NCBI RefSeq assembly: GCF_954871325.1
Contig: NC_088778.1
Span: forward strand, 24,599,120 to 24,663,119
Direction: 5' to 3'
Length of the DNA: 64,000 bases
Source: Gordionus sp. m RMFG-2023
Taxonomy: Eukaryota; Nematomorpha; Gordioida; Chordodea; Parachordodidae
The notes under the pieces are model-generated. The model saw only the letters and a program-made list of their open reading frames with translations, was not told the origin of the DNA and ran no database searches. Positions 42,570 to 54,000 of the stretch are shown here, piece after piece; positions within the stretch are counted from its first letter, which is position 1, and every line of letters begins with the position of its first letter. The translations under genes were made by a program, and so were the position numbers.

Positions 42570-43950
42570 GCCTTTTAACTACCTTGATCTTTTGGACAAC
42601 GTCATCGTATTATTACGTACTCTTTATATCTGGCAACTTAGATTGATCGTTGTTTCATCTGTAATTTAAATAGCATCTCCCGTGGTTATCGCTCTGTTGA
42701 TTTTAATATTATTTTACCTGAGTGGAAGCAATTCATTTTTCTGGGGTCTTTCCATCACATAGTTGATAGGTATGCTTCTTTATTATTTTTGGTCCCATTA
42801 TCCATCTCATAAGACAATAGAGTTTTTATTATTTTTTCCGGTCCTAAATAATATTATTTAATTCACAATAATCCGCTTAAAATTCTCATGGCTTAAGTTT
42901 TTTAATTCTCCCGGTGTTGAATTGTTAATCACATTTTTTTCTTGCATTCGGTCTTATCAAAGTGTTTTAAAAGTTTGAGCCCAATATTAGTCTTGCAAGT
43001 GACGTCTAACCGAACTTTGAGCTCCCATTCGATTAGATTTTAAAATAACATATAAAATATTCCTGAATAATTGGAAAATAATTTACTAGTTTACTCAATC
43101 AAACCATTATTTAGAGTAAGGTTTTGCTGGATCAGCTAAATATTCCCTTTTCAAGAATGGTCCTTAATTCTTATGAATTGTGGACCCTTATCTGACATCA
43201 TCGGAAGTTGTGCGCCGTATTAATACTATACCTTCGTGAATTTTAATAACTCTACTTCTACACATTCGGAGTAAGTATTCACATCCATTTTAACCAATAA
43301 AACAAATTACTGCGTATCAAAATCAATATGGTTTCCTTCCCATGGTCTATAAGGAATATTCTATGAACAATAAGACACTTTCGGTACGTTTCTCCATGTT
43401 AGCTGGCGCCCCAGGCATTCTTTCATGTAATATTATATAACATTATCGCAATTCTGCTAACAACAATAAAAGCGAAAGGTTGATTTCATCGCATCTATCC
43501 CCGAGTGATCCCTTCGGTGTTAAGATATATTTCCTCAATAAATTAGAAATAATCATGTCCACACCCTACTCAATAGTACCACTGTCAACCGATAATTTAT
43601 ATCTTCTTATAAACTGCAATTGTTGTTAATGTGCTAACCCTTTCAAAAATGTTCAATTTAACCTTATTTAACAGGAACTTTTGAGCGTCTCTACTTTAAT
43701 CTATTTTCGATCACATTGATATATTTCAGTCTTTTAAAGCAAATGACCGTCTCACGTTCTACCTCTCAATTAGAATCTAAAATTTTTCAATACCGCAATA
43801 ATGCATTTACCACTACAATTTTATTCCCTAGCTGACATACAATTTTAAAATCATAAGTTGACATTTTTCATGACCATTTCACAGACATTAAATATTAAGC
43901 GTTAACTAATAAATTAAATTAAACCCGAATATAATAACTAACTTTGTCAT
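42570..43950 (-). pseudogene. Old Ty3/gypsy pol relic, minus strand
   Basis: The minus strand reads WEGNHIDFDTQ (near 43330), LLVKMDVNTYSECVEVELLK and MSDKGPQF (near 43195). These match the gypsy integrase core (H-x-D, the Y-S-K-W region and S-D-N-G-P-Q-F). Heavily decayed, with many breaks; LTRs not recognised. It lies just upstream of the VIPAS39 start. Confidence 0.6.
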
Positions 43951-45789
43951 ACCGTTGACTTAATTAAAATAAAAAAAATTGTTAATAATATTCTGTCCAA
44001 ATATTAGTTATTTATTATTTAAAATGTGTATATTAATCATATTGAATATTCCCCCTTCACATTACTGAATGTAAACAAAATTATATAACTAAGAGATCAT
44101 TAGCAAAATATATTTTATTGATAAAAAAAAATCTATAATATAATATATAATACATTTACATAAAATAAAATTTTTATTTTATAAATCCAGGCCAAAATTT
44201 TTTTTTAAAAACACCTGAGCCGGGTCTTTAAATATAAAACTCTAGCCGGGCCATAAAATGAAAGAATTAAATAAACCGATTCGGGGTTGATATAAGTTTT
44301 TTACAAACTCGAGCCAGGCTGGGTAATTGGTACTACAGTCTCTGGTAAATACTAACTGATGGCCTATGTTTTTTTCTAGCTTGCGAGTCAATAAATTCAC
44401 TTCGCATATTTGCTACTCCATCAAACGCTCTTCCAAATATTACAAAAATAATTTATGTATATATGTGTGCTTTTCCGCCTAGCCGGCTGCCAGAATTTTT
44501 AAAGAAACAATCAAATTTTTTTCATGACAAATAGGATCGCTATAAATTTTTAGTTACTTTTGAAAAGGTGAAATATAAACCCCTTAATTGAAAATTATTT
44601 CACTTAAAGAAAATATATAATAGAAAACATATAAAAATTATCCAATTGTTAATATTTTATTATGTTTTGTGAAAATATATAATAAAAAAATAATATACGC
44701 CTTCTGAATTAATTATAAAACATATTAAACTAATAGAAGAGTACGATGATATTCTATTGATAAATATAGATATGATCGGAGAATAATTCCAGGGAAAAAA
44801 ACTCTTCAATTTTCGGAGAAGGGGAAGGGAGATCTTCTGAGATTCAAAGAGAAGTTATCATATATAAATTATCTAACAAGATTAGCATGCATTACGATAA
44901 CCACAAATTATGATTACAATTTGAACAAATTGAAACAAGAATATTATAGTCATCCGCATAATATGGATCTTCTAAATTTTTGGAAGAGGGAAGAGGATTA
45001 TAATTTTTCTCTCCACTCAAATCAAATTCTCTGTCCCCTTAACTAGCTCATCTTGTGGAAGGATTTTACTCTGGTTGCCTTAAATTCAAGAACAAAATTT
45101 ATTTTATAAATGATGGTTAAAAAATTACAAAATTCTCAATTTATAAATAATTATCTTTTTTTTTGCATTTCAACAAAGACTTAAAAATATGCCACTATTT
45201 TTAGCGTAGATTCAATTTTATAATTTATATATATTAATGTTTCTTAAAATTTTTTTAATTCACGATTTTTATAATTATAATTTAATGCATATAGAGAATT
45301 TATCACGATGCCCCTATTCATGTCGCTTCTGATAGTGGCGGCTAAAGCCTCCACTAATTTTATTTCGTACACTGGTCTACATAAGAGTTATGGAAGGGCA
45401 AAACTTTAGGATAACTAAAAATCTTAAAAATAATAATATTTCAAAAAATTTAATATAATATTTAAATTTAATTCCCCAGAAGGGGGGGGGGCATAACATT
45501 TTCGAAGAACATAAAAATCCTTTAAAAAATATATAATGTAGTATAAATATTTTTGGGGTGCTCCTGGTTGCAAGTCCCGCTTGATGGTGATGTATATACT
45601 TGAGGCATCGGAAAGCTTTGACAACTGACATCGATCCCCAATTTATAAGTCTGAAGATTAACAAATTTTGTGAATAATGGAATAAAAAACAATCCACAAA
45701 ATTTTTAAAGTCCAAAACATATTATCAATAAATATTTTTATATAAAATAAAGGTTTTATCATATTTTACCATTGAAAATATTTATGGGG
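43951..45789. other. Intergenic
   Basis: No gene found. At 44190-44345 a stretch with GAGCCGGGTC, GCCGGGCC and a CAGTCTCTG terminus resembles the end of a GGCC-repeat hAT-type element, without a part I could pair with it. A poly-G run is at 45482-45491. Confidence 0.35.
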
Positions 45790-46163
45790 AAAAGGAAAAT
45801 TAATGATTGTGCGCTTTTTTCCTTATCTTCCAAGGGTGTGCAACCTTAACTTTTTGCCTTAGTGTCTCAAGTAGTGTTGTTAAACGACTTGTTTTGAGCC
45901 GATTTTTAAAAACGGCTAACTCAATATTTTATCCAGAAAAATATTACCTAAGTCTGAAGATAACAAAGTCTAGCATATATTATCGAAATCTCGAAGCTTC
46001 CGTTTTTAAAAATCGGCTCAAAACGAGCTGTTTAACAACACTAGTCTCAACAGTTAGTTTCAGAAAAATGGGTCCTGATGGGGATCAAACCCAGGTATGA
46101 ATGGATTATTGCACCTCCTTAGTTTAAGTCTCTAAACCCTCAGAACCACATCTGCCACTTATG
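45790..46163 (-). mobile_element. tRNA-derived SINE interrupted by a MITE
   Basis: On the minus strand, TGGCAGATGTGG (near 46150) fits a pol III A box and GGTTTGATCCC (near 46090) a B box. The spacing between them has room for a long variable arm, as in tRNA-Leu or tRNA-Ser. The body continues to ACTAAGGCAAAAAGTTAAGG and CACACCCTTGG, after the inserted hAT MITE 45872-46043. No second copy was found in the window, so the family is inferred from the promoter boxes only. Confidence 0.5.
45872..46043. mobile_element. 172-bp TAGTGTTGTTAA-family MITE, best copy
   Basis: The left end TAGTGTTGTTAAACGACTTG is mirrored by GAGCTGTTTAACAACACTA. TIRs extend to about 45 bp (GAGCCGATTTTTAAAAACGG on the left, TTTTTAAAAATCGGCTC on the right). 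The flanks GTCTCAAG (45864-45871) and GTCTCAAC (46044-46051) match at 7 of 8, as a hAT-type target duplication. Confidence 0.88.
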
Positions 46164-47059
46164 AAATGAGGATTTTTTTACATTAATGATAAATAATATA
46201 TATAATATAACCGAAAAACTCTTTATGATTAAATATCTAAAATATTATGAGTAAGAAATCTAATGTAGATATAACATCATCAAACTGTGCGCTAAATATT
46301 ACTTATCTACAATTGTAATAAATATTCCCTATCGATTACTAATGAGAAATCAACATCACATTTATTAATAATCTTCAAAATCTTTTTAAAAAAACTTGTT
46401 CTGCCCAGCATGATCCTATAAGAATTCTTTTTTATTTGTCCCGAAAAGCCCTAGAAATAAATATAGAAATTATTGAAGTCAGCCTGAACCGGCTCTTGGG
46501 GAATTTTGATTTAATTTTAGGTCCGACTACCGAAAATTATTTCTTACAAGTTGTGGGTTTAATATTTTACGAAAAAAGGGTGTAAATATTTTACTTTAAA
46601 AAAAATTGCAATTCACCCCGTAAAAATATTTTCAAGTTGTTCGGCCCAACCCAAAAATATTTTTACCCATTCCAACCCGACCTTCATATTTAAAGAATTC
46701 TAATTTAGTGTTCTTCTTAATGAAAGGATTGAATATTGATGAATCAAATTCTAAGTATTTAATAGAAAGGATTGAGAAGTTGTCTTTTTATTGTATAGAT
46801 TTATATTTTAAACTCCTTCATAAGATTTATTATATATATAAATTTATATTTTTAATGTTAATACATAGAATATTAATTAAACTGATTGTACGTTGTCACG
46901 ATGATTGCAATGGCAACCAATATTTTATATGAATACTCCATTGTTTTATTGTTAAATACGCTAACAATATAAATATAGCTATCAATTTGATATTTTAAAA
47001 TGGATTCTATATAATTAAAATGATTTACCCTTAAATTAGCTAAAAGGAAATTTTTTTTA
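46164..47059. other. Intergenic
   Basis: Nothing coding recognised. GC-richer patches at 46480-46690 (CCAACCCAAAAATATTTTTA, CAACCCGACC) look like degraded subterminal repeats of a hAT-type element. Confidence 0.35.
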
Positions 47060-48595
47060 CTATTCTTTGTTGAAAATATTTGATGCCTTCAGCGTTTTTT
47101 TTATAGTATTTAACCTTAGTTGCTGTAAAAAACGTTGAAATTTTTTTGCTCGTTCTTTCTCGATAAATTTATTAAAGGATTTGAACTCATACATTTTGGG
47201 ATAGAATGTCGACGAGGGTATTCTATTTCCACCTTGATTAAGGGGGAAATTTCGGGATGGTTGATTTAAAGATGTCTTGCCGAAAATATGGCTGAATGGT
47301 TGTGTAGGTAATTCTTTATCATCATTATTATCAGTATCCGTTAAAGATTCTTGTGAGCAATCTTCATACTCCTCCCCTACATCCTCATTGCCCTCATATG
47401 GGGGATCATTCAAATCCTCGTTTCCATCTCTATCCGAATTGTCATCTTTATCCAAATTGTCATCTTTATCCGAATTTTCATCTTTATTAGGTTCATTGTT
47501 ATAATTGTCTTCCCCGTCTTCATCATCAGCATCTTTACTTTTACGATGGGACTTCAATACATATATTTTTTTTTTCCTTTTCTTCTTTTTTTTCTTACTT
47601 TTCTTCTTTTTCTGCTTCCATAAGACATACCTAAATATTGTTTAATTTATATTATAAATATCATATATTTTTTTTAAAGTTGATCGGAGAAAAAAAATAG
47701 AATATTTTTTTGATCATGCTACGCAATATATATAATACTATTGCTGAATCTTGTAAAAAAATACGTTTACCATTCAAAGTCATTATCGGTCGAGGCGTCC
47801 ATAGCATAATGGTAGACGTATTCTATGTCGGTACCACTATTATCCTTTTCTGATCTAAAAGTTACCTTGGATGTCCTACCATCATCTCTACTTTTCGACT
47901 TTTTCAAGGCGGACTTGAATGTTACTTGATCCTTGACTTTATGGATAAACTTGTTAATTTCATTCTCTAACGAATCAGAAGCTTCGGGTAAATTTATCAC
48001 TTCTGCCTCGTAACTGAAATTTTCATCGTCCGCATCAGCATCATCGGATCTACAAATGTCATCATCATCATCTATTTCGACATCTTCTAAGGAGTCAAGA
48101 TCTTCACCTTTTATTTGATCATTGTTGTTCAAAGGTTTTCCATCAAGTGTTTTTGATACTTTGTAATCATTCGAATCACTTGGATACTGGAAGGAATCTT
48201 GGTATTCTTCCAATAAATTTTTATTGTCTTTTGACGAGGAACTTGGTGTTGATGGCTTATTTGTAGCAGCGATTATTTTGGACGGGCAAAATAATGGCTT
48301 TGAAATTTTGATTTTTGATATCACGTTATTAATATTACTATTAATACTATTATTATTACTTTCAATATTATTATTTGTGTCCTTCTCAGAGTTTTCTTTT
48401 AAAGTGAAAAAATATAAATAATTTAAAAATTAATTATTTATATCGCATTACCGTGTGTACATAATATAATCATAATGGCAATGAAAGATAATGAGAGGAT
48501 ACCAAGAAAAAATCCCAATAAATAATAATACCAAACATTTGTATTTACATGACGTTCGTTGATATTTTCATCGATATAATTTATTCTTGACAGGT
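47060..48595 (-). CDS. Single-pass membrane protein with acidic/basic cytoplasmic tail, partial
   Basis: Not recognised. Three exons with matching splice phases: 48595-48452, 48395-47771, 47630-47060 (stop). The first encodes a membrane helix (WYYYLLGFFLGILSLSFIAI). The second, about 208 residues, is acidic with runs such as EIDDDDDICRSDDADADDE, and ends TDNDFEW. The third starts with a strongly basic stretch (KKKKSKKKKKKRKKK), then Asp/Asn-rich repeats of the DKDDN type, and ends with a basic, helix-prone tail (KFIEKERAKKFQRFLQQLR). The N-terminal part is not in these exons; the exon at 49009-49184 may belong to the gene. Low-complexity acidic segments are common in this genome, so the domain content is small. 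Codon phases and clean acceptors support a real gene. Confidence 0.65.
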
Positions 48596-49008
48596 CTATA
48601 AAATTATAATGACATCAATTAAGAACGATTTTAAGAAAGTATTAAATTATACTGTATAATAGGTGAGTTAAATTGGCATAATGTCGAGATATATTTAGCA
48701 TATAAATAAAAACACATTTTGCGTCAAATTTGATATTGTGTCAAAATTTAAATCGAATGTCTTATTTATATAATCTTAAAAATTCAAAATAGAGATTCTT
48801 TAATTAATATCATATATATTTTTATTATTAAATTGGAATAAATTCTTCTTTTTTTTGCTAGGGTTATAATATTTCGTATACTTATTATTCATTGCAAATA
48901 TGGAAAGGACTAAAATGATAAAACTTTTAGATTTTATGAATAAAATCATACTATTAATTTATTTTTGACGTATTCATTATAAACTTCATAAGATCAATAG
49001 AACCTTAC

Positions 49009-49184
49009 ATATGTGCCGTTAAGGCCTATTTCTATAATAGTTTCAACTTGTCTGTCTTGATTCCGTTCAAATTTTCTTAAAAGGTATGGTCTCAGTTTTT
49101 TCCTCTCTAAAGTATGTATAGCCAGCTCGGCAAAGGTATAGTAGGGTGGCGGTAAAAATTTATTAAAGTTTAAGGAAAAAAATT
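49009..49184 (-). CDS. Coding exon of unknown gene, possibly the same membrane protein
   Basis: The minus strand reads FLPPPYYTFAELAIHTLERK, then KLRPYLLRKFERNQDRQ and VETIIEIGLNGTY, open for 58 codons, with a strong donor (TAT/GTAAGG) and an AAAG acceptor. Its end phase (0) does not match the next exon at 48595 (needs phase 1), so either a small exon lies between or it belongs to another gene. No family recognised. Confidence 0.5.
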
Positions 49185-49770
49185 CTTTAATAATTCTTGG
49201 AGAAAAAAAAAATTACTGTATTTTTAAACTATATCGAATTCAGGTATTTAAGTGGTAAAATTTATCAGAGGGTGGATAGAATAAGTTGAATAATTACTCT
49301 ATTTATGTTAACCAAAGAAAGAAAGAAACCATTTAATCATTTGGTGCTATTCCACCTTATTTCACAATCTAATTTTGGTTTTAAAAAAATGCTGGAGAAG
49401 ATGTAGTGAACTAAATATATTTGTTAATAAATTTAATTTCCAAAGATATTTAAAAAATTCTTTAATAATTCTCGGAGAAAAAAAAAATTACTGTATTTTT
49501 AAAAACTATATCGAATTTAGTGTTTGTAAAGAATATATTATTCAGGTATTTAAGTGGTAAAATTTATCAGAGGGTGGATAGAATAAGTTGAATAATTACT
49601 CTATTTATGTTAACGGAAGAAAGAAAGAAACCATTTAATCGTTTGGTGCTATTCCACATTATTTCACAATCTAATTTTGGTTTTAAAAAAATGCGGAGAA
49701 GATGTAGTGAACTAAATATATTTTTTAATAAATTTAATTTCCAAAGATATTTAAAAAATTCTAGATCCTT
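49179..49770. repeat. Tandem duplication of a ~290-bp unit
   Basis: AAATTCTTTAATAATTCT begins at 49179 and again at 49458. Both copies run through TTACTGTATTTTTAAA, CAGAGGGTGGATAGAATAAG, GGTGCTATTCCAC and CCAAAGATATTTAAA. The second copy carries an extra 29 bp or so. The copies are very similar, so this is recent. The first copy starts right at the acceptor edge of the exon 49009-49184. Confidence 0.9.
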
Positions 49771-49795
49771 CTATTTTGAAATTAAGGAACATTAG

Positions 49796-51006
49796 AATGA
49801 TTCGTAATTCTCACAAAAAATTAAATTTATTACATGGGCAAAGCATCGGATGTGCCCTATTTTTATTAATGGATATTTTTAAAAAAATGTATCAATAAAG
49901 GTTTTATTAGTTCTAGTATCCAAAGTTATAGTAAAATTTATTCTCTAAATTAAAATTCTTTTAACGAAGGCTTTAAATATATCAACTGAATGTGTTATTG
50001 AAGCAAAAATTATGTTAATTACTTTAAAATTATCATCAATAAAATGGGCTGTTAGCCCTAAGGAACCTGTATTAAGTTAGTCCAAATGTCCAATTAATCT
50101 GATTTTTATTTTTGGATATTATTTATCTTATCAACTGTTCTTTTTCTGCAAATGTATTATACATATGCAATTTAAGTGTATTAGGACATATTGATTTTAC
50201 AGAACGATCAAGATCACTTATAAAATCTTTTGTATTAACAGTTTTAAAACGTATATTATTATCTATAAATAAATTATGTGAGTGATTTTAAAATTAATTT
50301 TCTTAGATAGAGAAACTGGTGATGTAGACTTTAAGAAAATGTCAATTTTATTATATTTTTTACTGAGGTGTGAATGGATTTATAATGATTAATAAGGAGA
50401 GATGTTGTTTCGCCTTTACATTTTATAATGCTCTTGCCGCATCTCATATAATTGCTCATTTTTGTGAGGAATTTTGTCAACTTCAACAACAAGCAGAAAT
50501 ATTTCATCAGAAGGAGTATCCTCTATTATAATTAGGCTAGCTAACTTGTCAGATTGGAAGGTTATCAAATAAAAATGACAAATATTAGATTTATTAAAAA
50601 CAATTTATTAACTATTCTAAATAATTCGTTTTATTTGCATCGAATAAAAGATTATTCATATAAAACAAATAATTTATTATTCGTTTTCGTAAATATTCAA
50701 TTCAAATTATTCTAATAGAATATTCGATTTTTTTGAATAGGCCTACTATCATGTCAATATACGTGTAAGGAAATACATAATAAATTTATTTCTAACAAGA
50801 ATATTTCAGTTATTGTGTTAAATATATTAAAATTATAATAATTGGATATATAAGATTTTATTAACAAAAAAAAGTATTTATATATAATTTTAAATAGTAT
50901 TACAGATATTGATAAAAATATCATATTAGAATGTTAATATTGCTGTTATATTTGAGTCTTATAAGGTTAAATATTAATATAAAATTTATAATTTTATAAA
51001 TATTTT
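49796..51006. other. Between the unknown gene and NRBP
   Basis: AT-rich, no convincing exon. Upstream exons or the promoter of the membrane-protein gene could lie here; I see no specific signal. Confidence 0.3.
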
Positions 51007-54000
51007 CTATGTATTATTAAATGTTTCGATATTCGTAAGGTTGAGTAGTTGAGGATTAGCTTCTTTAATATCATTATCACTTTTAATCACTTTAGCTATC
51101 TCATCATTCGTTGTATTGATATTTTTATTGCCTATCTCATCATATGTACCTATATTAATATTGTCAATGATATTCGTGTTTGTTGATTCGGGAGTCTTTA
51201 CATTATTTCTGATCAATTCGTCGATCAAATTTTGAGTAACTTCTTTGTCATTCTTATACATTAAAAATAAATATACATATAATCAAGATCCTGAAACATA
51301 ATATATAACGCTTTGGCAAGATTCGGTTGTCATGTCATAATTTATTTGTATTTTTTTATAATCAAATAATTGATTAAACGATAGCGAAATTTTAAAATTA
51401 ATATTATTATAAAATCCTTAATAACGTAATATTTTTATAGAAATAGAAATTTTTTGGGGGTAAAAAATCTATTGCAAATTATATAATGCAGATTTGTCGA
51501 GATCCTAAAATATGCTTAATATTTTAGTATCTTCTATAATATTTATCCGACTGGTTTAATATATCAACGTTTAATACAGTATATTTATAAACTTGTAATT
51601 TTAATCTTCAAAATGATTACTTCTAAATATTTTAGCAGATCCAGGTCTAAAGCGCTTGTCAATATAGGATGAGGGTCAAACTAATCCTTCTACTTTGGTT
51701 TCATTTATGTTCGCACTTAATATGAGACTACAATCAAAGGTAGGATAACAATGCTAAAGGGGCAGTAAGCCAACAACCGGGTGAGGGATGAAAGGACTCC
51801 CCTCCCCCTAACAAAGATTCTCTTATATCATTTCAAAAATTTAGAACTGTTGACTCCCATCCCCCTAACAAAGATTCTCTTATATCATTCCAAAAATTTA
51901 TAAATTTAGAACAATATGTGATTTTAACAAAGCTAAGTTATATAATCAGCAACAAGTTTGCAACAATAGATTTACCCATTAACGTTTCCATTTATATATA
52001 AATATCATGCTTATCAGGGAAACGAGATTAAGATTAAAAAACATTTTTTTTTATAAAGGTACAAAATTGATAAGCTAATAAAATCTCTAATTTGATTGAT
52101 TAAAAAAAAATTGAAAAAATGAGTAGTTTTAGATAGAAATTTAATTTGGTGAAAGGGTTGACTTGACTTAAAGGGTTCGAGACAAAGATATGGTCAAATA
52201 TGGTCACCTTCGCAAGGTTCATTAATTATATAGTAAATAATATTGTATATATTCTTTTTTTAAAACTTCGTTGATAAAGCCGTAATTGACTAGTTCAGTG
52301 GCTAGAACTTGAGCACTGTCATTTTTAGTTATTTCGCATTGTAAATTACGACTAAGTTTGTTTTCCATTTTCAAAACGAGGGTAAGCTATAAATAATTAA
52401 TTTTTTAAAAGTCTTTTTTCAATAAAAAGATCTGAAGAGATCGTAACTTTAAGCCAGGACACAATTAAAAAAAAATTTTCTTTGCTTCTATTTTTTTTTC
52501 TACCGTTGAGCCTGGAATTTCTTAAAATTTCATTATTTATATTTTTGAAACATTTTAGTATAAAAATTGAAAATATGAGCGGTAAATGAATGTCAAACGA
52601 TGATTTTCCAGCTGACATATTAATTGATATAATTTGAATTCATTCTTCGACTCGATCCGGTTTTTGTAAATTTATGCTCCACCCCCCCCCCCCCTTGGGA
52701 TTGTATATCCTCATGAATTTTTAATAGGGTCATAGTTTAAAAAATCTGAATTTTAAGGCATTTTCAGAGCCATTCCGAGTTCAAGGAGTGCGGGCCTATT
52801 TTTAATTTTGTAAAATGTAGGGGAAGGAGTGCAGGGGCCCCTACAAAGGGGGGGGGGTCCGAAGCAACTTCTTCAGTAAATTTTGGGGACTTTTTTTTAC
52901 ATCCATCATTATCATGTGATTTCTGGTTTATAAATGTAACAATAACACCCCCCCCCCCCCACTTGATATTTAATTTAATATATTGACTGAAATTTTGGTC
53001 GATGTTTAGTAAATTTTTTATCCGAAATTTCTTGTTATAAATTATTTTTCCAATTTTAAAATATGCCTAAAAATATTAACCAATATTGACAATAGCAAAA
53101 TTCCTAGAAATTGGATTACTTATAGTATTAAAATGTATAAAGTTTTTTGCTTAACATGTCTCTTATTTGGTGGTCCACACGCAAATTTAAAATGGACATG
53201 TGAAGGTCTAGATAAATGACAAAATATTAATCGTGATATTATTCTGCATGAATCTTCACAGGCACATATGAAGGCCTATTATGGAAGGCTTTCTCATAAT
53301 AAAAATTCGATATTAAAATTTATAACACCTCAGAATGAATGTGTAGATAATAACCGTTCTATTATAAGAATTATAATAAGATGTTTAGATTATTTAATAT
53401 CTCGAAACCAAGCCTACTGGGGGAACAGGCAACAAGAAGGCAATATGATGGCCCTTATTAAGCTTATTGCGATTCTGAACCTTTACTAAAAATGTATATA
53501 CAGCAAAATGAAGAAAGAAAAAAGGATAAAAAAAAATAAGGGATTAAAAACGAAATTATATTCAAACCTATTATCATATAATAACATAAACATTCTCATT
53601 GAAACCATGAAAAATATGGTTATAAAAAAATTCAAAATGAGATTACATTTAACAGGTGCTTTTCAATCATAGTTGATGGCACATACGATGTTTCGAAATC
53701 AGAAGCAATAGCTTTGATAGTAAGATATGTTGAAAATAGTGAGACGCCGAAGCCTGTTGAAAGACTGATTGACATATATTGTACGGGAAATACCACAGGT
53801 CTCGATATAAAGCATAATATAATATCCAAACTTGGCTCGATGAATTTACCCCTTGAATATCTAGTTGGGCAAAGTTATGATGGCGCCTCAAACATGAGTG
53901 GAAGAATCAATGGTGTGCAAGCCTTGATTAGAGAAGAGGCGCCAAAGGCAGCTTTTATTTGGTGTTATTGTCATCGATATTTAATCGTTGTTCAATTATG

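Noticed and set aside
45377-45715. 112-codon minus-strand frame
   Set aside because: Includes a poly-G-derived Pro run and low-complexity ends, with no similarity; probably not coding.
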